This document shows positions 1-8,736 of a stretch of DNA of 64,000 nucleotides, piece by piece; within the stretch, counting starts at the first letter, position 1; each line of letters begins with the position of its first letter. The notes under the pieces were generated by a model. It was not told the origin of the DNA. It saw nothing but the letters and a program-made list of their open reading frames with translations, and did no database searches. Source of the stretch: Halohasta litorea (lineage in GTDB: Archaea > Halobacteriota > Halobacteria > Halobacteriales > Haloferacaceae); contig NZ_JANHDJ010000003.1 of the NCBI RefSeq assembly GCF_024494645.1, positions 310,001-374,000 on the forward strand, given 5' to 3'. The translations under genes were made by a program, and so were the position numbers.

Positions 1-1
1 C

Positions 2-241
2 GGAACGATCAGCAACGTGACGATCAGTAACGACACCGACTCCGAGGCGATCAACGAGGGCGACGACGCCGCAGCCGACTGGGAGGTTTCGGATGTCGAA
101 ATCAGGGGTTCCGGCGATCTGAGCTACCCCGAAAGCTTCGAGTCAGTCTGTACGGGTGAGTCCTGTGAGCCACCGACAACCGACGTCGACAGACGAACAC
201 GGGAAATTCTATCTTCGGATATCACCCCGTCGATTAGATAA
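2..241 (+). CDS. C-terminal fragment of an unidentified protein
   Basis: An open frame runs in from the left edge of the window and ends with TAA at 239-241. A GTG at 17 exists, but the frame is open upstream of it and repeats the motif (V)TISN, so this is more likely the tail of a longer gene. The fragment is acidic (DSEAINEGDDAAADWE) and has two cysteines (CTGESC). No family is recognisable. The short TISN repeats could suit a secreted or surface protein, but that is only a guess. Confidence 0.4.
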   Translation, partial: GTISNVTISNDTDSEAINEGDDAAADWEVSDVEIRGSGDLSYPESFESVCTGESCEPPTTDVDRRTREILSSDITPSIR

Positions 242-379
242 TCACAAAAAATAATCGTACAAAAAACAAGTGCGTTTTTGTTTATTCAGTGTGTAGTTGT
301 ACCATACCTCTGGATTCTCAGATGGCCGCACGCACAGCGGCGACTGTGCGGGAGGTCCCGTGATCCGAGGAATGAACAC

Positions 380-1648
380 ATGACACACCAAACAACCGTA
401 CTCGTTATCGGCGGTGGCGGAACCGGCGTCGGAACTGCACGCGATCTGTCCGCCCGCGGCGTCGACGTCACGCTGGTCGAGCGGGATGGACTGGCTGGTG
501 GCACCACAGGGCGTTCTCACGGCCTGCTCCACAGCGGCGCGCGGTACGCCGAATCCGACCCAGAGGGCGCGGCCGAATGCATCGAGGAAAACCAGATCAT
601 CCGAGAGATCGGCGGTCACTGTATCGGTGACACCGGCGGAATCTTCGTCCAGCTGGAGGAGGACGATCCCGAGTACTTCGAGGCGAAACTGGAAGGGTGT
701 CAGGAACACGGTATTCCGGCCGAGGTCATCGACGGCGACGAGGCCCGCGATCGGGTGCCCGAACTCTCCGAAGACGTCGTCCGGGCGATGGTCGTCCCCG
801 ACGGCGTCATCTACCCCTCGCGGCTCGTCGCCGCGAACGCCGCCAGTGCCGAAGCCCACGGCGCGACGGTGTTGACACACGCACCAGTCGAGGCGATTAC
901 CGTTAGCGACGGCGTGATCTCCAGCGTCGAGGTCGGCGGCGAGGTCAACGAGACCATCGAGGCAGAGTACGTCGTCAACGCCACCGGCGCGTGGGCCGGG
1001 GAGTGTGCCGCAATGGCCGGGGTCGACGTCGAAATGCAGCCGACCAAGGGCGTGATGGTCGGCGTCGACTACGAGGGGCTCGGCCCCGTTGTCAACCGCT
1101 GTCGGGTCCCCGACGACGGCGACATCATCATCCCCCACGAGACGCAGGTCGTCCTCGGGACGACGAGCGTGGCGGTCGACGATCCCGACGAGTTCGACGA
1201 AGAAGGGTGGGAGGTCGAAAAGATGTTCCAGGAGTGCGCCGATATGATGCCAGCGCTCGACGGCCGGGAGATCGCCCGCACCTGGTGGGGCGTCCGGCCG
1301 CTGTATGCGCCCGACGAGGCCGGTCGCGGGAGCCGCGACTCCGGGAAAGGCGACGAGCGGGGCATCTCGCGTGGCTTCTTCCTCCTGGATCACGAGCAGG
1401 ATGGCGTCGAGAACTTCGCCAGCGTCGTCGGCGGCAAGCTGACGACCTACCGGATGATGGCCGAAGCCGTCGCCGACCACGTCGCCGACGTACTGGGCGT
1501 CGACGGCGAGTCGATCACCGCGACCGAACAGCTTCCAGGAGCCGACGACCCCGACCGACTCGACGAGTTCGTCGCGAAGTACAGCGCCCGCCAACCGGCC
1601 GATCTGGATGTCGTCGAGGACCGCAGCGGACAGGTAGCCGACGACTAA
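380..1648 (+). CDS. FAD-dependent glycerol-3-phosphate dehydrogenase-like oxidoreductase (GlpA family, short form)
   Basis: The ATG at 380 gives 422 residues beginning directly before a dinucleotide-binding fold (VIGGGGTGVGTARDL, residues 9-23). It continues with the GlpA/GlpD-type segment GTTGRSHGLLHSGARY, and near the end VVGGKLTTYRMMAE, typical of DAO-fold glycerol-3-phosphate dehydrogenases. Such enzymes oxidise glycerol 3-phosphate to dihydroxyacetone phosphate and pass electrons to a membrane carrier. Haloarchaeal GlpA subunits I know are longer, with a C-terminal cysteine-containing region that is absent here, and no glpB, glpC or glpK lies adjacent. It may be a single-subunit paralogue with another 2-hydroxyacid-type substrate. 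The frame is open upstream of 380, but there is no family sequence there. Confidence 0.8.
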   Translation: MTHQTTVLVIGGGGTGVGTARDLSARGVDVTLVERDGLAGGTTGRSHGLLHSGARYAESDPEGAAECIEENQIIREIGGHCIGDTGGIFVQLEEDDPEYFEAKLEGCQEHGIPAEVIDGDEARDRVPELSEDVVRAMVVPDGVIYPSRLVAANAASAEAHGATVLTHAPVEAITVSDGVISSVEVGGEVNETIEAEYVVNATGAWAGECAAMAGVDVEMQPTKGVMVGVDYEGLGPVVNRCRVPDDGDIIIPHETQVVLGTTSVAVDDPDEFDEEGWEVEKMFQECADMMPALDGREIARTWWGVRPLYAPDEAGRGSRDSGKGDERGISRGFFLLDHEQDGVENFASVVGGKLTTYRMMAEAVADHVADVLGVDGESITATEQLPGADDPDRLDEFVAKYSARQPADLDVVEDRSGQVADD

Positions 1649-1750
1649 CCCGCGTCGCTCCCTCCACGACAGCGTCTCGGTCTCCGGGTCGGCGGGCCAT
1701 CCCGACTCCGAGTAGACACCTTAACATACCGAGACCGTTCTCTGTGGTGT

Positions 1751-1936
1751 ATGGTCGATCCCACGTCCGATATTGGCGAGGATGTTACGGAGGACAACGC
1801 GCCCGAATGCGAACAGTGCAGCGAGACGATCGTTCAGTCGACGAGCCACCGGGTCGTCACGGCAGTCGAAGACGGCCGGGCCGTCCACCACCATTTCTGC
1901 AGCGACGGGTGCCGCGACGAGTGGCAGGCCGCCTAG
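1751..1936 (+). CDS. Small zinc-finger protein
   Basis: This 61-residue acidic protein has two cysteine pairs: CEQC near residue 18 and FCSDGC near residue 50, followed by RDEW. The C-terminal HHFCSDGCRDEW resembles the second half of treble-clef/TRASH-like zinc fingers. It is probably a metal-binding protein interacting with protein or nucleic acid; the exact role is unknown. It stands alone between the GlpA-like gene and SBDS. Confidence 0.7.
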   Translation: MVDPTSDIGEDVTEDNAPECEQCSETIVQSTSHRVVTAVEDGRAVHHHFCSDGCRDEWQAA

Positions 1937-2025
1937 CCGGGCATGTCGGCGTCGGCTCCACAGCTGCCTCCGGGTAGCGGTGCGTTCGGGGAGAGTTTTT
2001 ATCACCGGCGACGCTACGTCCGGGT

Positions 2026-2751
2026 ATGATTTCGCTTGAGGACGCAGTCACCGCGCGGCTCGAATCCCACGGCGCGCGCTTCGAGGTGCTCGTAGAGCCG
2101 GATGCTGCACTGGCGATCAAACGCGGGGAGTTCGACGGCGAGCTGGAGGACGTGATCGCCGCCGAGGACGTCTTCGAGAACGCCTCTCGCGGTGATCGCC
2201 CGGCCGAGAACGATCTGGAGACGGTCTTCGAGACGACCGATCCCATGGAGATCATTCCCGAAGTAATCAAACGGGGAGAGATCCAGATCACTGCCGACCA
2301 GCGCCGAGAGATGCAAGAACAGAAGCGAAAGCAACTGATTACCCGGATCGCGCGAAACGCGGTCAACCCACAGATGGACGATGCGCCCCACCCACCGGAG
2401 CGGATCGAGCGCGCCCTCGAAGAGGCGGGGTTCCGGATCGATCCGATGGAGCCCGTCGAATCACAGGTCGACGAGGCACTCGAAGACCTCCGACCGGTGT
2501 TGCCAATCCGGTTCGACGAGGTGACGATCGCGGCCCATCTCCCCGCCGAGTACGCCGGGAGCGCCCAGGCGAAGATCCGGCAGTACGGGGAGCTCGAACG
2601 CGAGGAGTGGCAGGCAGACGGCTCGTGGGTCGGCGTGGTCACCTTCCCCGCCGGGCTGCAAAACGAGTTCTACGAGCTCGTCAACGAACAGACCAGCGGC
2701 GAGGGCGAAACCCGGATTATCAAGGACGAAGACGACATCAAAACGCGGTAG
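2026..2751 (+). CDS. Ribosome maturation protein SBDS (Sdo1 homologue)
   Basis: At 241 residues it matches the usual archaeal SBDS length. The N-terminal SBDS domain begins at ISLEDAVTARLESHGARFEVLVEPD; the central helical part contains ITADQRREMQEQKRKQL and NPQMDDAPHPPERIERAL, both characteristic; the C-terminal ferredoxin-like domain ends with an acidic tail. In eukaryotes the protein works with a GTPase to release eIF6 from the large ribosomal subunit; the archaeal protein is thought to act in 50S maturation. The eIF6 gene lies elsewhere in this window (59305-59970). A TATA-like stretch (gagagttttta, near 1990-2001) precedes the ATG by about 27 nt. Confidence 0.95.
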   Translation: MISLEDAVTARLESHGARFEVLVEPDAALAIKRGEFDGELEDVIAAEDVFENASRGDRPAENDLETVFETTDPMEIIPEVIKRGEIQITADQRREMQEQKRKQLITRIARNAVNPQMDDAPHPPERIERALEEAGFRIDPMEPVESQVDEALEDLRPVLPIRFDEVTIAAHLPAEYAGSAQAKIRQYGELEREEWQADGSWVGVVTFPAGLQNEFYELVNEQTSGEGETRIIKDEDDIKTR

Positions 2752-2862
2752 CGCCGAGGGATTCTTGACTGTGGCGGGCCAACCCCGTCCATGGACGTGG
2801 TTCACACTGCGCAGCAGTAACCCCAGTTCGGCGGCACGAGCGGCCACTCGCCCGGAGGAGCC

Positions 2863-4158
2863 ATGAGAGCGATCGTCGCCAAACGGGTCGAAAGCGGCAC
2901 GGCCGACCTCGCGGAGCTTCGCGATCTGGCGGCCGCGGCGGGGTACACCGTCGTCGGCGAACTCACCCAAACACGCACGGAAGACCCCGCCTACTGTTTC
3001 GGCGAAGGCAAAGTCGAGGAGTTGGCCGAGCTGGTCGTCAGGACCGACGCCGACACCGTGATTATCGACAACGAGGTCGGCCCCTTCCAGATGTTCAACA
3101 TCGGCCAGACCCTCCCCGAGGAGACGGAGGTACTCGACCGGTTTACCCTCATCCTGGACATTTTCGGCCAGCGGGCCCAGACACGAAAAGCCCAGTTACA
3201 AGTAGAACTCGCCGAACTCCGGTACGAACTCCCGCGAGCGGCCGCGAAGGCCAGCCTCGCCAAACGCGACGAACGGCCCGGCTTCATGGGGCTCGGCGAG
3301 TACGACGAGAGCCGCGAACGGGATATCAAGGCCCAGATCGCCAACATCAACGACGAGTTGGAGGCGATCGCCGACAAGGAAGCCCAACGGCGGGCCGAAC
3401 GCCGGGAGTCGGGGTTCGATCTCGTCGCGCTGGCGGGCTACACCAACGCCGGGAAGTCGACGCTCCTGCGCCAACTGGCCGCAGAGCTCGACGTCGACGA
3501 GAACGCCGACAAACACCCGGATCTCGATTCGGTGGCCGAATCCCAGGACATGCTGTTTACGACCCTCGGGACGACCACGCGCCGGGCGGAGTTGGACCGC
3601 CGGGAGGTGCTGTTGACCGATACGGTCGGCTTTATCTCTGACCTTCCGCACTGGCTGGTCGAGTCCTTCCAGTCGACGCTCGAATCGGTGTATCGGGCCG
3701 ATCTCGTCTTGTTGGTGGTCGATGCCAGCGAGCCGATCCAGGAGATGCGCGAGAAGCTCGTCACCTCCCACGACACCCTTCACGAGCGCAACGAGGCCCC
3801 GATCCTCACCGTCTTTAATAAGGTCGACCTGCTCTCGGAGGCGGAACTCGACGAGAAGCGGGCGGCGCTGTCGGGGATCGCGCCGAACCCGATCGCCGTC
3901 TCGGGGCGGACTGGCGAGAACATCGAGACGCTCCGCCGCCGGGTCGAAGCCGAGCTGCCCGACTGGAAACACGAGCGGCTGTTGGTGCCGATGGCCGACG
4001 AGACGATGAGTCTGGTCTCGTGGGTCCACGACCACGCCCACGTCGAGACCGAATCCTACGAAGCCGATCAGGTACTACTGGAGTTCGACGCTCGCCCCGC
4101 GGTCGTCGAGCAGGCCCGTGCGAGGGCCGCCGACCTCAACCCCGTCGAGTCGACCTAG
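2863..4158 (+). CDS. hflX: GTPase HflX
   Basis: 431 residues. The N-terminal HflX domain contains the signature PFQMFNIGQ and the segment QTRKAQLQVELAELRYELPR, a glycine-rich loop (ERPGFMGLGEYDESRERDI) and a coiled coil. The G domain follows: G1 GYTNAGKST near residue 192, G3 DTVGF near 253, G4 NKVD near 320. HflX binds the large ribosomal subunit and splits or rescues stalled ribosomes in bacteria; archaeal members are assumed to act similarly. It follows SBDS in the same direction with a gap of about 110 bp. Confidence 0.95.
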   Translation: MRAIVAKRVESGTADLAELRDLAAAAGYTVVGELTQTRTEDPAYCFGEGKVEELAELVVRTDADTVIIDNEVGPFQMFNIGQTLPEETEVLDRFTLILDIFGQRAQTRKAQLQVELAELRYELPRAAAKASLAKRDERPGFMGLGEYDESRERDIKAQIANINDELEAIADKEAQRRAERRESGFDLVALAGYTNAGKSTLLRQLAAELDVDENADKHPDLDSVAESQDMLFTTLGTTTRRAELDRREVLLTDTVGFISDLPHWLVESFQSTLESVYRADLVLLVVDASEPIQEMREKLVTSHDTLHERNEAPILTVFNKVDLLSEAELDEKRAALSGIAPNPIAVSGRTGENIETLRRRVEAELPDWKHERLLVPMADETMSLVSWVHDHAHVETESYEADQVLLEFDARPAVVEQARARAADLNPVEST

Positions 4159-4203
4159 CTGGGCCAACGACGTGCAGCCCCTACAGTTTAAATAAGTTGA
4201 CAG

Positions 4204-5013
4204 TTATCTACTCCCGGTCCCTTCGATCATCTCCCGTCGAGACTCGTTGAGCGCATCACAGACGGTTCCTTGGCTGTTGACGTTGACCTTTGCCGACCGG
4301 GTTCGCCGCCGAAGCAGTTCGAACATGGATTCGTCGATCGGGTCACCGTCAGGCATCCGAAACAGCGGGTCGGTCTCGCCAGTGAGACAGCCCTCGGCAG
4401 TTGCCATCTCGAGATACTCCTCGATCGGGTCGGCGTCGACCGAAACCCCGAACGATCGGTCACCGAGGTAAATGTGGATTCGATCGTCGTCCGTGTCTCG
4501 GTCGAGGTCGGCTGGCGTGAGTGCGACGATCTGTGCAGGCGAGAGCCCGGCATCGAGCAGCGCTTCGACGGCGTCGTACTGTCGGGCCAGCCGCGCTTTG
4601 TGATCCAGCGTTGCGCGGACCGCTTCGAGCCCACCATCGGCGTCCGGGAACGCCTCCCCGAACGGGCGTCCCTCGTTGACGCCGGTGTTGATTTCCGTTT
4701 CGTGCATGTGATCACGGAGGACGATCTCCGCGCTGTCGACACCCGAGATGGATTCGATCGCCGACTTGGCGTCGGTCGCCATCATCCATGCGAACGCCGG
4801 CGAACACCACGCTGTCGGGAGCAGAAAGGCCATCCGGACGTTCGTCTCCGAGCCGCTGGGAGCCCGTTCGATGGTGATCTCCTCGATATACTCCAGTTCG
4901 ACGATCGACCGATCGAGCTCGGGATCGAGCACCGAATCGAGCGCGGTGCGAACCGACTGCTCGGTGACTGATCCGGACGACCCCGGCTGGCCGGTTGGTT
5001 CTGAGCCCGACAT
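4204..5013 (-). CDS. MIP18/DUF59-family iron-sulfur assembly-type protein of propane monooxygenase-like clusters
   Basis: 269 residues. The N-terminal part (VRTALDSVLDPELDRSIVEL) is the start of a DUF59/MIP18 domain, the fold of SufT and PaaD proteins involved in Fe-S or di-iron centre maturation. It has WCSPAFAWMMA where family members carry a cysteine. Residues after about 110 form an extra helical domain of unknown function. The gene starts 2 nt after the stop of the amidohydrolase, so they are co-transcribed. A DUF59 protein next to this particular amidohydrolase type is the arrangement in actinobacterial prmABCD/mimABCD loci, where these accessory genes follow the diiron monooxygenase genes. 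No monooxygenase gene is present here. Confidence 0.75.
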   Translation of the reverse strand: MSGSEPTGQPGSSGSVTEQSVRTALDSVLDPELDRSIVELEYIEEITIERAPSGSETNVRMAFLLPTAWCSPAFAWMMATDAKSAIESISGVDSAEIVLRDHMHETEINTGVNEGRPFGEAFPDADGGLEAVRATLDHKARLARQYDAVEALLDAGLSPAQIVALTPADLDRDTDDDRIHIYLGDRSFGVSVDADPIEEYLEMATAEGCLTGETDPLFRMPDGDPIDESMFELLRRRTRSAKVNVNSQGTVCDALNESRREMIEGTGSR

Positions 5014-5015
5014 GA

Positions 5016-6083
5016 TCAGTCGTCGGCGACCGCGCCACCGGTGGTGTCGCTGTACATCGGTGCGAGATCGTACTCCTCGGAGATGGCATCGACTTCGAGA
5101 TCGCGCTTCTTCTGTTCGATGTCGATATCATACAGTTCGGCCGCGTTCTCGCCGAGGATCTTCTTTTTCGTCTCCAGGCCGAAGTCGACGCCGTACTCGG
5201 CTTGCTGTTCGTCAGTGAGCTCAGCCTCCAGGAAGGTCTCGACGAGCCAGTCAGGGTTCCACAGCGCGTAATCGCTGCCGAACAGCAGTCGATCCTCGCC
5301 GAGCCAGTACAGCAGTTCGCCCATGATCTCGCCGAACTTCCGCGGTCGGTTGACCGCCATCGGCGCGGCAACCGCCAGTCCGCCGTAGACGTTCGGCTCT
5401 TGGGCGGCGATCCAACAGAAGTCGTCGAGTCGGGGGAGCCCGACGTGCTCGACAATGAAGTTCAGCTCCGGGAAGCTAGAGGCTGCCAGATCCACGTCGC
5501 CGACGTCGAACGCGTCCTTGTTGAGCGGCCGGATCGTTGGCCCCTTGTGTGCGTGGATATTTTTGATGCCGAGGTCGGCACACTTCTGGAGGAATTCGAA
5601 GGAGTCGTCGGAATCGAGCCGCCACCCCTTCGAGTCGCCCTTCCACTCTGCGGTGTAGACTTTCGCGCCGAGGATGTCGCGTTCTTCCTTCTGTCGCTCG
5701 AGCTCTTCGAGCCCCGCCTCGCCGTCACGGGGATCGAATCGGCCGTTGACGATGAACCGTTCGGGGTAGCGGTCGACCATCGCCCCGAGATCGTCGAAGG
5801 TGTTGAACCCGTCGTGGTAGAACTCCTGGAGGTGGGTCGGCTGGAAAATACCCATGTCGACGACGCCGTTGCCAAAGAAGTCGTCCGTCAGCCGGTCGGC
5901 ACCATACTGCTGGTACTCTTCAAACGTCCACTGTCTGTCTTCCGGGGTAAATCCGGTGTGGTAATCATAAAAACAGTCGATGAACTGCTGGCCGCCCTCC
6001 GTTTTGATGTTTTCGTCGCTTGCATCCCACATGTGTATGTGGCCATCGATCACGAATATGTCCTCGCCTTCGTATGTGAACAT
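5016..6083 (-). CDS. Amidohydrolase-family protein of the propane monooxygenase-associated type
   Basis: 355 residues from the ATG at 6083. A TTG three codons upstream is possible, but the TATA-like box at 6108-6119 favours 6083 as a leaderless start. Metal-ligand motifs of the amidohydrolase_2 superfamily are visible: HIHMWD near the N-terminus, IHAHKGPTIRPLNKDAFD, VEHVGLPR and GSDYALWNPDW. The segments FQPTHLQEFYHDGFNTF and RFDPRDGEAGLEELE resemble the amidohydrolase that accompanies propane/acetone monooxygenase genes in mycobacteria, from memory of that family. The reaction is unknown; it may be a hydrolase, a decarboxylase, or an assembly factor. It is first in a two-gene operon with the DUF59 gene. 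Confidence 0.8.
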   Translation of the reverse strand: MFTYEGEDIFVIDGHIHMWDASDENIKTEGGQQFIDCFYDYHTGFTPEDRQWTFEEYQQYGADRLTDDFFGNGVVDMGIFQPTHLQEFYHDGFNTFDDLGAMVDRYPERFIVNGRFDPRDGEAGLEELERQKEERDILGAKVYTAEWKGDSKGWRLDSDDSFEFLQKCADLGIKNIHAHKGPTIRPLNKDAFDVGDVDLAASSFPELNFIVEHVGLPRLDDFCWIAAQEPNVYGGLAVAAPMAVNRPRKFGEIMGELLYWLGEDRLLFGSDYALWNPDWLVETFLEAELTDEQQAEYGVDFGLETKKKILGENAAELYDIDIEQKKRDLEVDAISEEYDLAPMYSDTTGGAVADD

Positions 6084-6107
6084 TACATACAATCATTAAG
6101 GACCATG

Positions 6108-6119
6108 ATATATAATCCA
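6108..6119 (-). promoter_or_regulatory. TATA box of the amidohydrolase-DUF59 operon
   Basis: On the minus strand the sequence reads GGATTATATATC, centred about 28 nt before the ATG at 6083. This fits archaeal TATA-to-start spacing for a leaderless transcript. The intergenic region to the divergent CobW gene (6084-6282) is markedly AT-rich, with a second TATA-like stretch near 6130-6140, so the region probably serves both directions. Confidence 0.55.
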
Positions 6120-6282
6120 CACGGTAAATGATTATATAAACTAGTTTGAGAGGGGTAATAGTCGATTTGTTTAAATGATTTATCAGTCACCATTCTAATG
6201 ATCACTCAATTAGAGACCACAACAACAATCATGAATCCCGACGGCTCTGTAGCTTTTTGCGGATCGACGGTCGAGAAGTGGT

Positions 6283-7452
6283 ATGACTACCACCGACGAG
6301 CGCCCCCCAGTGACGGTGATCAGCGGGGTGCTGGGCGCGGGCAAAACGACACTGCTGAACCGGCTCCTGGAGAACAACCGCGGCTCCCGACTCGCGGTCG
6401 TCGTCAACGACATGGGCGAGGTCAACGTCGACGCCGATCTGATCGAACGCGAGAATCCCGAGACGGGCCTCATCGAACTCTCGAATGGGTGTATCTGTTG
6501 TCGGCTCCAGGGCGATCTGGTCGAGGGGATCGTCGACCTCGCCGAGAACCGGGAGATCGACGCGCTGGTGATCGAGGCCTCGGGGATCTCCGAGCCGACG
6601 CCGATCGCCCGGCGGCTCAGCCAGCCGCCGGAGGAGGGACTGGATCCAACTGAGGCGGTCCGGCTCGATACGATGGTGACCGTGCTCGATGCCTACGGCT
6701 TCTGGAAGGAGTTCGACGCGGGCGCGTCGCTCCCCTCAGAGGCACCGGACCCCGAACGGCCGCTCGCCGAGGTGCTCGTCCAGTCGGTCGAGTTCTGCGA
6801 CGTGCTGCTAATAAACAAGTGCGATATGGTGCCCGACGACGTGCTCGACGAGATCACAGGCGTCGTGAGCGAACTCAATCCGCGGGCGACGATCCAGGAG
6901 ACGGAGTACGCCGACATCGACCCCTCGCTCGTGATCGATACCGGCCGCTTCGACTACGAGGCGGCCAGCCGGTCGGTCGGCTGGAAGACCGCACTTCGGG
7001 AGTCGCGGACGGGCAAGACTAGCCACGACCACGCAACCGACGAAGAGGAAGCGGGCCACGACCACGCAGCCGACGACGATGAGGCTGGCTACAACCACAC
7101 AGCCCACCCGGTCGACTCCTTCGTCTATCGGCGAGCCCGCCCGTTCGACCCCGAGATGTTCGCCGATCGCCTCGTCGAACAGCCCGCGGGTGTGGTTCGA
7201 GCCAAGGGCGTCTGTCACGTCGCCGGAACCGACGACGTGATCGGGCTGAACCGAGCCGGGGCCGCAGTACAGGCCGGACCGATCGGCGAGTGGGGCGACG
7301 ACGAGCCGCGGACCGAGCTCGTCTTTATTGGGGCCGGTATGGATCGCGAGGAGATCGAGTCGACGCTCGATGACTGTCTGGTGGAGCCCGGAACGACAGC
7401 CGACGAGTGGGGGCCGACACCGTTCCCCATCGAGTCGGTCGGTGAGGCCTGA
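6283..7452 (+). CDS. CobW/COG0523-family GTP-dependent metallochaperone
   Basis: 389 residues. The G domain has Walker A GVLGAGKT (residues 15-22), the family's CxCC metal motif as NGCICC (Cys70, Cys72, Cys73), EASGISEPTPIAR and the base-specificity motif NKCD. A histidine-rich insert (about residues 246-276, with HDH, HDH, NH and AH clusters) separates it from the C-terminal CobW_C domain. Such proteins use GTP to deliver Zn, Co or Fe to client enzymes. The histidine run is a likely metal-binding site. It diverges from the amidohydrolase/DUF59 operon, so it might metallate that amidohydrolase or the zinc dehydrogenase downstream; this is inference. Confidence 0.9.
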   Translation: MTTTDERPPVTVISGVLGAGKTTLLNRLLENNRGSRLAVVVNDMGEVNVDADLIERENPETGLIELSNGCICCRLQGDLVEGIVDLAENREIDALVIEASGISEPTPIARRLSQPPEEGLDPTEAVRLDTMVTVLDAYGFWKEFDAGASLPSEAPDPERPLAEVLVQSVEFCDVLLINKCDMVPDDVLDEITGVVSELNPRATIQETEYADIDPSLVIDTGRFDYEAASRSVGWKTALRESRTGKTSHDHATDEEEAGHDHAADDDEAGYNHTAHPVDSFVYRRARPFDPEMFADRLVEQPAGVVRAKGVCHVAGTDDVIGLNRAGAAVQAGPIGEWGDDEPRTELVFIGAGMDREEIESTLDDCLVEPGTTADEWGPTPFPIESVGEA

Positions 7453-7561
7453 TCGTCCGCTTTCGACCGATCAACCGAATCTCACGCCGAGTCTCGTTCG
7501 TCTACTGGCATATGCGAGCAGGATAGGAGTACCAATCGGCAAATACAATGGAGTATTATGT

Positions 7562-7572
7562 GGATTTATTAG
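7562..7572 (+). promoter_or_regulatory. TATA-like box of the citrate synthase-like gene
   Basis: The AT-rich stretch ggatttattagcg lies about 28 nt before the ATG at 7596, the spacing expected for a leaderless haloarchaeal transcript. Confidence 0.45.
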
Positions 7573-7595
7573 CGTTCAACGGGCAAAAATGAAAC

Positions 7596-8732
7596 ATGTC
7601 TGACGAGGAGATCCACCGCGGGCTCGAAGATATCGTTGTTGGGGAAACGAACCTGAGCTATATCGACGGCCAACAGGGTGAACTCGTTATCGGTGGGTAT
7701 CCACTGTCGGAGCTTGCGACCAACGCGACCTTCGAGGAAACGCTGTTTCTCCTCTACAACGACGACCTGCCGACGGAAGCCGAACTTGAGGATTTCAGCT
7801 CGGAGCTGGCACAGTACCGATCAGTTCCGGAGGGCACCATGGACGTCGTGCGTGCAGCCGCCGTTGCCGAGTCGAGTCCGATGGACACGCTGCGGATGGC
7901 CACGGCTTCGCTGTCGCTGGATATGGATGGCGAGGAGCCACACCGGGACACGCTCGTGTTGGTCTCGCGGCTGCCGACGATCGTTGCCGCCTACTGGCGG
8001 CTCCGCGACGGCGACGAGCCGGTCGCTCCCCGCGAGGATCTCTCTCATGCAGCGAACTATCTCTATATGCTGACCGGCGAGGAGCCGGACCCCGCGGAAG
8101 TCCGCGGCCTCGAAACCTACCTGAACACGGTCGTCGACCACGGGTTCAACGCCTCGACATTTACCGGTCGCACGATCGTCTCGACGGACTCCGACCTCTA
8201 TTCGGCGGTCACCGGCGCGATCGGGGCGCTGAAGGGGCCGCTCCACGGCGGCGCGCCCGGGCCGGTTCTCGATATGCTCCTGGAGATCCAGGCAAGCGGT
8301 GACGTCGAAGGCTACATTCGTGAGACGCTGGAGTCCGGCGAGCGCCTAATGGGGTTCGGCCACCGGGTCTACGAGGTGCGTGATCCACGCGCCGAAGTGC
8401 TCTCGACGGCGGCCGAAACGTTCTATGAGGCAGGCGGTGATTCGGCGTTCTTCGAGCTGGCGATGGCGGTCGAAGACGCCTCGGTCGACCTGCTTGCGGA
8501 GTACAAACCCGGGCTGAATCTGGAGACCAACGTCGAGTTCTACACTGCCGTGTTGCTCCACGGGGCCGGAATTCCCAAGGCGCTGTTCACGCCGACGTTC
8601 GCCATCGCGAGGGCTGGCGGCTGGACGGCCCACTGCCTCCAGCAGCTCGACGACAACCGCCTTATTCGCCCGCGGGCGAGCTACGTCGGCGAGAGGGATC
8701 GAACGTGGACGCCGCTCGAAGACCGGCAGTAG
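7596..8732 (+). CDS. Citrate synthase-family protein (citrate/2-methylcitrate synthase type), divergent active site
   Basis: 378 residues, the typical length of archaeal citrate synthases. Visible landmarks are the N-terminal SYIDGQQGELVIGGYPL, the first catalytic histidine in LKGPLHGGAPGPV and the second in MGFGHRVYEVRDPRA. In the region normally reading NVDFYSG, where the catalytic Asp sits, this protein has NVEFYTA (codon GAG at 8534-8536), so the Asp is Glu. The enzyme would condense oxaloacetate with acetyl-CoA or propionyl-CoA, but activity and substrate are uncertain. It is probably a paralogue of the main citrate synthase. Confidence 0.85.
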   Translation: MSDEEIHRGLEDIVVGETNLSYIDGQQGELVIGGYPLSELATNATFEETLFLLYNDDLPTEAELEDFSSELAQYRSVPEGTMDVVRAAAVAESSPMDTLRMATASLSLDMDGEEPHRDTLVLVSRLPTIVAAYWRLRDGDEPVAPREDLSHAANYLYMLTGEEPDPAEVRGLETYLNTVVDHGFNASTFTGRTIVSTDSDLYSAVTGAIGALKGPLHGGAPGPVLDMLLEIQASGDVEGYIRETLESGERLMGFGHRVYEVRDPRAEVLSTAAETFYEAGGDSAFFELAMAVEDASVDLLAEYKPGLNLETNVEFYTAVLLHGAGIPKALFTPTFAIARAGGWTAHCLQQLDDNRLIRPRASYVGERDRTWTPLEDRQ

Positions 8733-8736
8733 GGAG

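Noticed and set aside
242-1594. 450-residue minus-strand frame opposite the GlpA-like gene
   Set aside because: It is a GC-rich antisense shadow with no family features; the plus-strand product has clear FAD-enzyme motifs.
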